In this document: in pieces, positions 1 through 9,264 of the stretch
Numbering within the stretch: the first letter of the stretch is position 1
How the letters are laid out: each line of letters starts with the position of its first letter
Source: Spirosoma arboris
Lineage (GTDB): Bacteria; Bacteroidota; Bacteroidia; Cytophagales; Spirosomataceae
Direction of reading: 5' to 3'
DNA length: 64,000 nt
NCBI RefSeq assembly: GCF_009754945.1
Contig: NZ_WPIN01000016.1
Span: 62,001-126,000 of the forward strand
Position numbers and translations under genes: made by a program
The notes under the pieces: generated by a model
Database searches by the model: none
What the model was told of the DNA's origin: nothing
What the model saw: only the letters and a program-made list of their open reading frames with translations

Positions 1-18
1 AACTGGTGTTAGTCATTG

Positions 19-50
19 AAAAGCGGATCGAACCCCATCGATCCGCTTTT
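19..50. terminator. Intrinsic terminator of a gene left of the window
   Basis: A perfect 13-bp stem (19-31 with 38-50) has a 6-nt loop, and its right arm runs into a T tract ending near 53. No gene is visible to its left, so it probably ends a gene outside the window or the transcript entering from there. Confidence 0.75.
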
Positions 51-84
51 TTATTTCTCCAGAGTCATAGCTGAATAATTTGTT

Positions 85-183
85 AGGAGTTTCTCAAAGT
101 TGGATAAAAAGCCGTGCCACGGTTACTTTCAGAGTAATGAGCAAACCGTGGCACGGCTTTTTATCCAACTTTGAGAAACTCCT
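85..183. repeat. Inverted repeat, GCCGTGCCACGG family, copy 1
   Basis: Two perfectly complementary 40-nt arms (85-124 and 144-183) surround a 19-nt centre. The inner arm core is GCCGTGCCACGGTT. The same core and a related centre recur at 11937-12018, in the opposite orientation and with different but again self-complementary outer arms. It lies about 130 bp upstream of the first gene. It may act as a hairpin in RNA, but a mobile palindromic element is equally possible. Confidence 0.9.
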
Positions 184-314
184 GTTTGTATTAAAATTCG
201 GTGAAATTATAGGGGCATTTGGTTGTAAGTTGCATTTTTATAAAACAAAGTATAATCTACGCTAGTACTAGCGTTTAGTAGGCTTGCTGATTGTACGAAT
301 AAAACCTGGGGAAT

Positions 315-3300
315 GTGAACCGGATACATACAAAAGGGGAGGAGCGAATCAAGTTTTTGAATTACCTGTTCATTATCAGTTGGTTAACTGGATTTCTTAT
401 CATGGGTAGCGCACAAAAGGCGGCTGCTCAAACGACGATTACTCTTTCGGGCTATGTGATTGATGCCAGCACGAATAGCCCGATGCCCTTCGCAAATGTG
501 TATCTGAATAACAGTACACACGGAACGATCAGCGATGAAAAAGGCCATTTTGTTCTCACCAACGTGCCCAGTGGTACAATAGATGTCGTTGCTTCCTTTG
601 TTGGCTATCAAACTGCCAGACAAACGATTCGTCTCGAAGGGACACAACCCCCAGCCGTTACATTTCGCCTGAAACCGGGTGCTCAAACACTGACCAGTAT
701 CACTGTGAAAGCCAAACGAAATGAGAAGAAATGGCAGCAACAACTCCGTCAGTTTAAACAGCAATTATTTGGTGAACCCTTTGGGAGCCAATGCGTACTG
801 ACTAATCCGGATGTTCTTCAGTTTACAGAAGAAAACGGGCATTTGAAAGCGACAGCCTCCGAACCGATTGTGATCGAAAACCAGGCGTTGGGATATCGAA
901 TCTGGTATGATCTGACCTATTTTGACGGAGAAAGGAAACAGGTTTATTATGGTGGATCGGCCCGTTTCGAGGAACTTAAAACGACTAATGAACATCAGGA
1001 AAGCCGATTTCAGCGAAATCGTATGCAGGCATACCTGGGATCGGCCCGCCATCTGATGGCTTCGTTGATTGCAGGTAATTATGAGCAGGAGGGCTTTAAG
1101 GTGTTTGAGGAAGATACAACGGTTGCAATGCCTTATCCTGGCGATCCGGTTACGTTGCAGGGCGCTATTGGCCATCGTTTACTGCCGATTAACCGAGCGA
1201 GTCTGATTCACTCGGGGCAATTGTCTTTTGAACGCCTGATAGGGTCTGTAAAGCCGCTGATTGTTTTTTATACAAAAGCCAAATCGCTTTATTCTCCGTA
1301 TACGGATGCTCGTTACGCCTATACTCAGATTACATTTCCGAATGGGCCGATTCAACTGATAACAGATGGATGGATAACCGTACCAAACGGGGTAGAAATG
1401 AAGGGTTCGCTGGCCGATGACCGGCTATCGACACTGCTCCCCGCCGACTGGAAACCCATGAAGCCAGATGGTTCTACGAATGCCCTCGCTACTCAATCAT
1501 TACCCGAACGGACAACGCTTTATTCCACGGAAAAAGCCTATCTGCACACCGACCGGGCTCAATATGTAGCGGGCGATACACTCTGGTTCAGTGCGTATCT
1601 GGTTGATGCGACCTATCATACGCTCAATGCCCCGAGTCAGACACTGTATGTTAACCTGCTCGATTCCACAGGCCAGCTCGCAGCCAGCCAATTGATTCAT
1701 ATCGACAGTACTGGCCACGCTCCCGGTGCCATCAACCTGGCCGATTCATTGACCACAGGCACTTATCAACTCCTGGCGTACACCAATTGGATGCGTAATG
1801 ACAATACCGAATTCCTGTTTCGCAAGCGAATTCATATTGACTCCAGGAATAGCCATGCCAGGGAGCAGGTCATTAGCTTACCGAAAGGGTTCCGATTGCA
1901 GGTGTTTCCTGAAGGTGGTCAACTGGTCATAGGGCTACCCGGACGAGTGGCGTTTCAGGGGCTTGATAACCAGGGGTATAGTGTAACGATCACAGGTGCG
2001 CTGACCAATGATCGAGGGGATACATTGACTGACTTTCGGAGTTTACACCGGGGTATGGGCACATTTTCGTTTACTCCTCAGGCAGGTCAGCATTACCGGG
2101 CTATAGCGAGCTTAGCGGATGGACAACTGACCTCTATCGATTTGCCTGATGCCCTGCCGTCAGGCTACCAACTGGCCGTTGATAACCTGACCAACCCGCG
2201 TAGTGTTCGCGTACAGATTCGCAACAATCAGCCCCAGTTTGGCCAATTAACCCTGTTTGCGCATGTACGGGGCAGGGTGTGTTATCAGGTTCAGGTCGAT
2301 GCTAACAAAACGGAAATGCTGCTGGCGATTCCGTATGATTCGATTCGACAGGATGGCATTCTGCATCTCACCTTGTTCGACCCCGACAACCAGCCGGTGG
2401 CTGAGCGGTTGGTGTTCATCAATCAGCATCGGCAGTTGAGTATTGGCCTACAAACGGATAAGGCTACTTACCAGCCACGCCAACCAGTGAGTCTGACCCT
2501 GTCAACCACCGATGCTTCGGGTAAACCCGTATCTACCCGTTTATCGCTGGCCGTAACCGATGCCAGTCAGGCGCTTGAGCTGGAACCGAAGGGAGCTACA
2601 CTGCGAAGTTACTTACTGCTGACGTCTGACCTGCGGGGGCATATTGAAGAGCCGGAATTTTACTTTGACTCGACCCAAACCCATGTTCGCCAGTATCTTG
2701 ACTATGTCATGCTGACTCACGGCTGGCGTCGTTTTAACTGGAAGGCTATTTTGAGTGATAGTACAAGTCACCCAGTTTATGGAGTGGAAACGGGAATCAG
2801 TCTGCGAGGAAACATAGCATATGCTGACAACAGCAATCAGGCTTCACTCTATCCTAACGGATCTGGCGGGGTGTATTTCACTCGTCGTGCTGCTACTAGT
2901 AAGCCAGTCAGCGATGAAACGCTTTCGGGTATGTTCAAGACCAATCGAAACTTAGTGCCAAAGGCTATTACCACGGATAAAGAAGGCCGATTTAGCCTGG
3001 AGAATTTATTGTTTTCCGACACAGCTACACTAATTATCCGGCAAAAAACCAATCTTCCTATCCAACTCAATTGGTTTCCTCGTACTGTGCCTGATTTTGT
3101 CTCGATGCCATCAATATCGGTCAGCCGTGACATTGATCGGCAGGCCTTGATCAATCAGGCCTTAGAAATGCAGTTAGTAACAAAACGGATGCAGGAAAAT
3201 GGCGGCAAGATGCTCCAGGCGGTAACTATAAAAGCCAACCGATTGGATGCCAGCCGGAATGATTATAGAAGGCAACTATACGGCGTACCTGATGCAACCG

Positions 3301-3881
3301 TTGTGGCTACTGAGCAAATGAGATCAGGCAAGTTTTCTGTTTTACAACTTATACAGGGGCAGGTAGCTGGGGTTGATGTTGGTATTAATGGAGATGGGAG
3401 TGGGACTATCCTAATTAGAGGTGGGAATCGGCCTGCCGCAATTATGATTGATGGCGTAATGTCAAGTCAGGCCGTATTGGGAACAATTAATCCCAATGAT
3501 GTTGAAGCAATTGATGTGCTTAAAAATCCAGCCACAATTGGTGCTTTAGGTGTTCAAGGGGGCGATGGAGCAATTAATATTCTTACCCGACGAGGGTTGG
3601 ATGATGGCAAGAAAATCAATCAGGTCATCAGCAAGGTCATCGGGTACGCCGTTAGTCGGGAGTTTTATTCGCCCCAGTACGCCAGCGAATCAATGACGAA
3701 TAGTCCAGACCACCGGGCCACTCTCTACTGGAATCCATCTGTGCAAACCGATACCAACGGCAAAGCAACCGTGACGTTTTATAATACCGATAATATAACC
3801 ACCATTCGGGCTGTAGCCGAAGGTATTAGTCCAAATGGCCAGCCGGGCTACGGCACGCTAAACTATCAAGTAAAAAAATAG
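315..3881 (+). CDS. Secreted TonB-plug protein with carboxypeptidase-regulatory and macroglobulin-like domains
   Basis: This 1188-residue protein begins with an N-terminal signal sequence that ends in AAAQ near residue 39. A CarboxypepD_reg-like beta-sandwich follows (about 42-130, with the FVGY-type end). Around residue 408 a macroglobulin MG2-like stretch starts at YLHTDRAQYVAGDT. A TonB-receptor plug lies at about 1000-1095 (VLQLIQGQVAGVDV, RGGNRPAAIMIDG, AINILTRRG), and a short beta-domain closes the protein. There is no room for a 22-strand barrel after the plug, so it is not itself a TonB-dependent transporter. Likely it is anchored or docked at the outer membrane, but its function is unknown. 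The start is GTG at 315. A TTG near 355 lies just after a GGGGAGGAG run and would give a shorter signal peptide. The gene stands alone. Confidence 0.75.
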   Translation: MNRIHTKGEERIKFLNYLFIISWLTGFLIMGSAQKAAAQTTITLSGYVIDASTNSPMPFANVYLNNSTHGTISDEKGHFVLTNVPSGTIDVVASFVGYQTARQTIRLEGTQPPAVTFRLKPGAQTLTSITVKAKRNEKKWQQQLRQFKQQLFGEPFGSQCVLTNPDVLQFTEENGHLKATASEPIVIENQALGYRIWYDLTYFDGERKQVYYGGSARFEELKTTNEHQESRFQRNRMQAYLGSARHLMASLIAGNYEQEGFKVFEEDTTVAMPYPGDPVTLQGAIGHRLLPINRASLIHSGQLSFERLIGSVKPLIVFYTKAKSLYSPYTDARYAYTQITFPNGPIQLITDGWITVPNGVEMKGSLADDRLSTLLPADWKPMKPDGSTNALATQSLPERTTLYSTEKAYLHTDRAQYVAGDTLWFSAYLVDATYHTLNAPSQTLYVNLLDSTGQLAASQLIHIDSTGHAPGAINLADSLTTGTYQLLAYTNWMRNDNTEFLFRKRIHIDSRNSHAREQVISLPKGFRLQVFPEGGQLVIGLPGRVAFQGLDNQGYSVTITGALTNDRGDTLTDFRSLHRGMGTFSFTPQAGQHYRAIASLADGQLTSIDLPDALPSGYQLAVDNLTNPRSVRVQIRNNQPQFGQLTLFAHVRGRVCYQVQVDANKTEMLLAIPYDSIRQDGILHLTLFDPDNQPVAERLVFINQHRQLSIGLQTDKATYQPRQPVSLTLSTTDASGKPVSTRLSLAVTDASQALELEPKGATLRSYLLLTSDLRGHIEEPEFYFDSTQTHVRQYLDYVMLTHGWRRFNWKAILSDSTSHPVYGVETGISLRGNIAYADNSNQASLYPNGSGGVYFTRRAATSKPVSDETLSGMFKTNRNLVPKAITTDKEGRFSLENLLFSDTATLIIRQKTNLPIQLNWFPRTVPDFVSMPSISVSRDIDRQALINQALEMQLVTKRMQENGGKMLQAVTIKANRLDASRNDYRRQLYGVPDATVVATEQMRSGKFSVLQLIQGQVAGVDVGINGDGSGTILIRGGNRPAAIMIDGVMSSQAVLGTINPNDVEAIDVLKNPATIGALGVQGGDGAINILTRRGLDDGKKINQVISKVIGYAVSREFYSPQYASESMTNSPDHRATLYWNPSVQTDTNGKATVTFYNTDNITTIRAVAEGISPNGQPGYGTLNYQVKK

Positions 3882-3915
3882 AGCCCCATAAAGAATTGAT
3901 GACTATGTTTTGTAA

Positions 3916-4797
<882 letters not shown>

Positions 4798-4835
4798 GGT
4801 TGTTTCGGCTGTTTTGGGTAGTATTGACCTCTAGT

Positions 4836-4854
4836 ATAGAAATTAATTTTCTAT
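4836..4854. promoter_or_regulatory. Palindrome in the uricase/allantoinase divergent promoter
   Basis: The sequence ATAGAAATTAATTTTCTAT has 7-bp perfect arms around a 5-bp AT spacer. It lies 7 bp upstream of the allantoinase start and 38 bp upstream of the uricase start. Its position suggests an operator shared by both directions, but no regulator gene is nearby. An AT-rich palindrome of this size could also arise by chance. Confidence 0.4.
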
Positions 4855-4861
4855 TTTTAGT

Positions 4862-6190
4862 ATGACTGACCTTGCTATCAACGGAAATAAAATCTGTACG
4901 CCAGACGGAATCAGGCAGGCTATTGTCATCCTAAAAGACGGTCTGATTTCCGACGTTCTTTCTGAATTACCGGTAGACTTTACTGGCGATGTAATTGACA
5001 TTGGCGATAGTGTATTGATGCCGGGCGTTATTGATCCCCACGTTCATATCAACGAGCCTGGTCGAACGGATTGGGAAGGCTTCAATACAGCTACCCGTGC
5101 TGCCATTGCCGGTGGCCTGACAACGCTGGTCGATATGCCGTTGAACTCATCACCTGTGACAACAACGGCGGCTGCTTTTGATGAGAAACTAGCGGCTACT
5201 GCTGGTCAACTACACACCAATTGTGGCTTCTGGGGTGGCCTTGTACCCGGCAATACCGACGATATCGAAGTACTTATTAGAAAAGGGGTATTGGGTTTCA
5301 AAGCCTTTTTAACCCATTCCGGCATCGACGATTTTCCGAATGTGACGGAATCTGATTTGCGAAAAGCGATGCCAATCATCGCTCGGCATGGATTGCCATT
5401 GCTGGTACATTGCGAATTATCGACCGATGAAAAACTCGCAACTGGCGATCATCAATCGTATCAAAACTATCTGTCGTCCAGACCAAAAGAATGGGAAGAT
5501 AAAGCCATCGACATGATGATTCGACTTTGCGAAGAATACAATTGCCGAACGCATATTGTCCATTTGTCGTCGGCCAATTCGATTGAACCCATAGCCAGAG
5601 CGAAGCAAAAAGGCTTACCGCTGACGGTTGAAACGGCGCAGCATTACCTGTTTTTTACGGCCGAAACGATTCAGGATGGGCAGACACAATTCAAATGTGC
5701 ACCGCCAATTCGGGAAAAAGAAAACAACGATCAATTGTGGGCTGCTTTGGGTAATGGCATCATTGATTTTGTCGCTACCGATCATTCGCCCGCTCCGCCT
5801 GATTTGAAACAGCTGCAAAGCGGAGACTTTATGAAAGCCTGGGGCGGCATTGCGTCCTTGCAACTGGCCTTGCCTGTTCTCTGGACAGCGGCACGTCAAC
5901 GAGGTTTTACGGTTACAGATATTGCCAGATGGTTAAGTGAAAAACCAGCTCAGTTGGCAGGACTATCTAATCGAAAGGGTAGGATTGCCAAAGGCTACGA
6001 TGCTGATTTAATTGTCTGGAATCCAGAAGAATCGTTTACTATTTCGGAAGATTCATTGCAACACAAGCATAAGGTAACTCCGTATCTAAATGAGAAACTA
6101 TATGGTGTTGTTGAGCAAACGTATCTGGCTGACGAACTGGTTTTTGAAAATGGGAATTTTGTGAAATTGAACGCTGGCAGATTGATATGA
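4862..6190 (+). CDS. allB: Allantoinase
   Basis: Allantoinase hydrolyses allantoin to allantoate in the cytoplasm. The 442-residue protein has the amidohydrolase metal site: H60 and H62 in DPHVHINEPG, the carboxylated Lys K147 in GFKAFLTHSG, H183 in LVHCE, a His in THIVHLSS (about 234), and D307 in VATDHSP. All match the positions known for bacterial allantoinases, and length is typical (about 450). It opens the plus-strand ureide operon and overlaps the next gene by four bases (ATGA), which suggests translational coupling. Dihydroorotase and hydantoinase are relatives, but the setting supports allantoinase. Confidence 0.95.
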   Translation: MTDLAINGNKICTPDGIRQAIVILKDGLISDVLSELPVDFTGDVIDIGDSVLMPGVIDPHVHINEPGRTDWEGFNTATRAAIAGGLTTLVDMPLNSSPVTTTAAAFDEKLAATAGQLHTNCGFWGGLVPGNTDDIEVLIRKGVLGFKAFLTHSGIDDFPNVTESDLRKAMPIIARHGLPLLVHCELSTDEKLATGDHQSYQNYLSSRPKEWEDKAIDMMIRLCEEYNCRTHIVHLSSANSIEPIARAKQKGLPLTVETAQHYLFFTAETIQDGQTQFKCAPPIREKENNDQLWAALGNGIIDFVATDHSPAPPDLKQLQSGDFMKAWGGIASLQLALPVLWTAARQRGFTVTDIARWLSEKPAQLAGLSNRKGRIAKGYDADLIVWNPEESFTISEDSLQHKHKVTPYLNEKLYGVVEQTYLADELVFENGNFVKLNAGRLI

Positions 6191-7443
6191 CCAACTACGC
6201 GCAACGGGCTGAAAACGTACTGGACAAAATCAATCAACTGGCAGCAATCAGTGATGACCCAACCTGCGTTACCCGAACGTTCGGAACAAAGGCGTTTCTG
6301 GAGGGAAGTCGGCTGATTCAGCAATGGATGCAAAACGCTGGTCTGCAAACGCGGGTCGACGCCATTGGCAATGTTAGAGGTCGCTTGGTGAGCCCGATAG
6401 CAGGTGCTAAAACGTTTGTGCTCGCATCGCACATGGACACAGTCGTCAATGCCGGAAAGTTCGACGGGCCGATGGGCGTGATTATGGGGCTTGATTTACT
6501 CGAAAAGCTCAGTCAATCAGATAGATCGCTGCCGTTTAATCTGGAGTTAATTGCGTTCAGTGACGAGGAAGGCGTTCGGTTTCACACCACTTATCTGGGG
6601 AGTAAAGTCGTAGCCGGTTCGTTTGATAGGAGTTTATTGGTTAAACAAGATGAATCGGGCACGACACTCAGCGAAGTGATTCAGACAATCGGTGGTGATG
6701 TCGATCAGTTTTCAGCTGATGCGATTGCACCCGACGATTGGCTTGGTTATTTTGAAATCCATATTGAGCAGGGTCCTGTCTTGTACGAGCGAAATGTGCC
6801 TGTAGCCATTGTTACGGCAATTGCCGGTCAAAAACGAATAGAAATCGAGTTTACCGGAGTGGCCGGTCATGCAGGAACCGTACCCATGAACATGCGCCAG
6901 GATGCCTTGTGTGCTGCCGCTGAGTTTATTCTGGAGGTTGAAAAATTTGGCTTTGCCAATAGATACAACCTTGTTGCTACAGTTGGGAAACTAAACGTTG
7001 TCAATGCCGCTAGTAACGTCATTCCGGGGAAGGTAAGTTGTAGTTTGGATGTGCGTAGCAATAATGTGACAGCCCTGGAGGCTGCCTGCCTGAAACTACA
7101 GAAGCTATGTGCCAATCTATGCGCCGAGCGAACAATTCATTTCCGCTGGAACTTGATTCAGGAAACAGCTCCCGTCGCCTGCGATGCTAAGCTGAATGAA
7201 TTACTCAGTCAGTCGATAAATGAGTCTGGTTATGAGCGCATTGACTTAGTGAGCGGTGCTGGCCACGATGGCGTTCCTATTTCGACGGTTTCGCCCATAG
7301 CCATGCTATTTGTGCGCTGTTTTAACGGAATCAGCCATAATCCGCTGGAAGATGTTGAATTGACAGATATGGCAGCCGCGATTCTGGTTGCCGATAAATT
7401 TATAAATCACCTTATTGATGGATTTTTGTCATTCCGACCTTAG
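6187..7443 (+). CDS. allC: Allantoate amidohydrolase (M20 family)
   Basis: The product releases ammonia and CO2 from allantoate to give (S)-ureidoglycine. The 418-residue protein has the two-metal M20 signature: H82 in ASHMDTV, D93 in KFDG, E127-E128 in FSDEEGVRF, His in FEIHIEQGP, and a C-terminal His in GISHNPLED. The N-terminal half (SDDPTCVTRTFGTKA, WMQNAGL, GNVRGRL) resembles plant-type allantoate deiminase more than carbamoylases. It overlaps allB by four bases. The last residues and the TAG stop are encoded by the left arm of a dispersed inverted repeat (7423-7507), so the native C-terminus has probably been altered. A second M20 enzyme lies at the end of the operon. Confidence 0.88.
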   Translation: MTNYAQRAENVLDKINQLAAISDDPTCVTRTFGTKAFLEGSRLIQQWMQNAGLQTRVDAIGNVRGRLVSPIAGAKTFVLASHMDTVVNAGKFDGPMGVIMGLDLLEKLSQSDRSLPFNLELIAFSDEEGVRFHTTYLGSKVVAGSFDRSLLVKQDESGTTLSEVIQTIGGDVDQFSADAIAPDDWLGYFEIHIEQGPVLYERNVPVAIVTAIAGQKRIEIEFTGVAGHAGTVPMNMRQDALCAAAEFILEVEKFGFANRYNLVATVGKLNVVNAASNVIPGKVSCSLDVRSNNVTALEAACLKLQKLCANLCAERTIHFRWNLIQETAPVACDAKLNELLSQSINESGYERIDLVSGAGHDGVPISTVSPIAMLFVRCFNGISHNPLEDVELTDMAAAILVADKFINHLIDGFLSFRP

Positions 7444-7507
7444 GAGGAATCTCAAGCTTGATTAATATATATCGTTGAGATTCCTCCTAAGGTCGGAATG
7501 ACAAAAA
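7423..7507. repeat. Inverted repeat, GTCATTCCGAC family, copy 1
   Basis: Perfect 33-nt arms (7423-7455, 7475-7507) flank a 19-nt centre. A second copy lies at 45140-45222. Where this copy has CTTA between GAC and GGAGG, the other has GCA, and each difference is matched in the opposite arm. The left arm overlaps the end of the allantoate amidohydrolase gene and contains its TAG stop at 7441-7443. Confidence 0.93.
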
Positions 7508-7528
7508 AACCATAGTCCAAACTAACTA

Positions 7529-8281
7529 ATGTCTATGGAAATTTCAGCACTTACCCGGTCCGTTGTCAAACGTAATCATGCCGTTATCAGTCCCGATGGC
7601 TACATCAATAGCCGTGTGCCAGGTTGGGACAATTGCACTGTAAACGTCATTATCAACGAGCAAATGGGGGCTAACCTGTGTCAGACGCTCATTACATTGA
7701 AGGAAACTGGGAAACTCGTTGGCTCGACAATAGTCTCGCAGCTGTTTTTCTACGTCATTCAGGGGCAGTGCACGGCGACGGTAAGTGGTGAAGAAAAACT
7801 GCTAAAAACGGGTCAGTTCGTGTATATTCCGATTGGTAACGCGTATACGTTCGAAAACCCGGAAGCGGGCACACAACTGCTGACGTTCCATAAAGTCTAT
7901 GAAAAACTGGATGGCTATGAGGTGCCGCCCGTAATCTTTGGGGATGCTGCCCATATGGAAGGCCCCTCTTATATGGGCGACCCTGCCTTGCGATTGCAGG
8001 TGCTATTGCCCGATGAGTTGTCGTTCGATATGGCCGTCAATATTTTTACCTATGATCCCGGCGGACACTTACCGTTGGTAGAAACGCACATCATGGAACA
8101 TGGCCTGATCTATCTGCAGGGGCAGGGCGTGTATAGACTCGATCAGGATTGGTATCCGATCAAAAAAGGGGATTCGATCTGGATGGCACCCTATTGCCAG
8201 CAGTGGTTCACCGCAATGGGCAAAGAGCCCGCAGTGTATATCTATTACAAGAACGTGAACCGCTTTCCAACGACTATCTGA
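7529..8281 (+). CDS. allE: (S)-ureidoglycine aminohydrolase (double cupin)
   Basis: This enzyme converts (S)-ureidoglycine to (S)-ureidoglycolate with release of ammonia, fixing the stereochemistry of the product. The 250-residue protein has two cupin domains. The C-terminal one carries the metal-site pattern in VETHIMEHGLIYLQGQ, with Glu, two His and a downstream Gln. The N-terminal motif VPGWDNCTVNVIINEQMG is also typical. The length matches the family (about 250-260). A hairpin repeat separates it from the preceding gene by 85 bp. ATG codons at 7529 and 7535 are both possible starts. Cytoplasmic. Confidence 0.9.
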   Translation: MSMEISALTRSVVKRNHAVISPDGYINSRVPGWDNCTVNVIINEQMGANLCQTLITLKETGKLVGSTIVSQLFFYVIQGQCTATVSGEEKLLKTGQFVYIPIGNAYTFENPEAGTQLLTFHKVYEKLDGYEVPPVIFGDAAHMEGPSYMGDPALRLQVLLPDELSFDMAVNIFTYDPGGHLPLVETHIMEHGLIYLQGQGVYRLDQDWYPIKKGDSIWMAPYCQQWFTAMGKEPAVYIYYKNVNRFPTTI

Positions 8282-8296
8282 GAGGAAATTAAATGA

Positions 8297-8386
8297 TTTA
8301 AACACGGAGACAAGGAGTACACAAAGAAGTACAAAAAGAAATTACTCTACAGAATCGGTTATGACTTTGTATTCTCCGTGTTTAAA
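8297..8386. repeat. Inverted repeat of the ACACGGAGA/CACAAAG family
   Basis: Arms of 14 nt (8297-8310, 8373-8386; TTTAAACACGGAGA and its complement) match perfectly, with further partial pairing inside (ACACAAAG against CTTTGTAT). The right arm holds the GTG at 8378 that opens a false N-terminal extension of the OHCU decarboxylase gene. A related repeat lies at 55483-55540. Confidence 0.8.
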
Positions 8387-8395
8387 AATATAATC

Positions 8396-8902
8396 ATGAC
8401 ACTACCCGAATTAAATCAGTTGCCCATCCCCGCTCTCAAATCGGCCCTTTCTACCTGTTGCGGCTCAACGACATGGGTCAATGAAATGGCTAAACTATTC
8501 CCTATCGAGAGCCGGGAAAGTCTGTTTGAACAGGCTGAAGTTATCTGGTTTGGGCTTGATGAACGAGATTGGCGCGAGGCTTTCGATCACCATCCCAAAA
8601 TTGGCGATATTGATTCGTTACGGGCGAAATTTGCTACGACTGCTGCCTGGGCCGAGGGCGAACAGGCGAGTGTTTCGACGGCTTCGCTGAGCGTTTTGGA
8701 AATGTTGGCTGAGGGGAATCAGTTTTACGAAGAGAAGTTCGGCTATATTTTCATCGTTTGCGCTACCGGAAAATCTGCCGAAGAAATGCTGGAAATTCTG
8801 GAAGCAAGATTACTTAATTCACCGGAAGAAGAAATTCAGATTGCCATGCAGGAACAGAATAAAATTACTGAAATTCGTCTGGAAAAACTTCTGGTATCAT
8901 GA
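8396..8902 (+). CDS. uraD: OHCU decarboxylase
   Basis: The product decarboxylates 2-oxo-4-hydroxy-4-carboxy-5-ureidoimidazoline to (S)-allantoin. The 168-residue helical protein contains the expected C-C-G-S-T-x-W-V segment near the start, the catalytic His region in WREAFDHHPKIGD, and the GYIFIVCATGKSAEEML core. It is cytoplasmic. ATG at 8396 was chosen because the six extra codons from GTG 8378 are repeat DNA. It overlaps the next gene by four bases (ATGA), so the two enzymes acting on consecutive unstable intermediates are made together. Confidence 0.92.
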   Translation: MTLPELNQLPIPALKSALSTCCGSTTWVNEMAKLFPIESRESLFEQAEVIWFGLDERDWREAFDHHPKIGDIDSLRAKFATTAAWAEGEQASVSTASLSVLEMLAEGNQFYEEKFGYIFIVCATGKSAEEMLEILEARLLNSPEEEIQIAMQEQNKITEIRLEKLLVS

Positions 8903-9234
8903 GTGTTATAACTACCCATATTCTCGATACAACCCGCGGGAAACCGGCAGAAGCCGTTACTATTATCCTGTACCATCAACAACGGGAATGGACGGAAATA
9001 ACACGGGGAGTAACCGACTCAGATGGACGGATTAGTGATTTACTGCCTAAAGAAATCGTTTTGCCAACGGGTATCTACAAATTACGATTTGAAACCAGTG
9101 CCTATTTTGAGCAGATTGGCACCCCCACGTTTTACCCATTCGTTGAAATCACCTTCACCGTCACCATCGGCGAGCATTACCATGTACCCTTACTGTTGAA
9201 CCCGTTTGGATATTCGACCTATCGAGGGTCGTGA
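8899..9234 (+). CDS. uraH: 5-hydroxyisourate hydrolase (transthyretin-like)
   Basis: This enzyme hydrolyses the uricase product 5-hydroxyisourate to OHCU. The 111-residue transthyretin-fold protein has the N-terminal TTHILDTTRGKPA motif with the catalytic His, an Arg in YKLRFETSAYF, HVPLLLNPFGYSTYRGS at the end, and the diagnostic C-terminal YRGS. There is no signal peptide. It overlaps uraD, and 30 bp separate it from the next amidohydrolase. Confidence 0.95.
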   Translation: MSVITTHILDTTRGKPAEAVTIILYHQQREWTEITRGVTDSDGRISDLLPKEIVLPTGIYKLRFETSAYFEQIGTPTFYPFVEITFTVTIGEHYHVPLLLNPFGYSTYRGS

Positions 9235-9264
9235 GTTTCTGATCCATTCGTTCTAATTATCCTT

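Noticed and set aside
80..265. 61-residue plus-strand frame before the first gene
   Set aside because: It is mostly the translated arms of the inverted repeat at 85-183.
765..1175. 136-residue minus-strand frame within the first gene
   Set aside because: It is antisense to a continuous, domain-containing reading frame and has no recognisable product.
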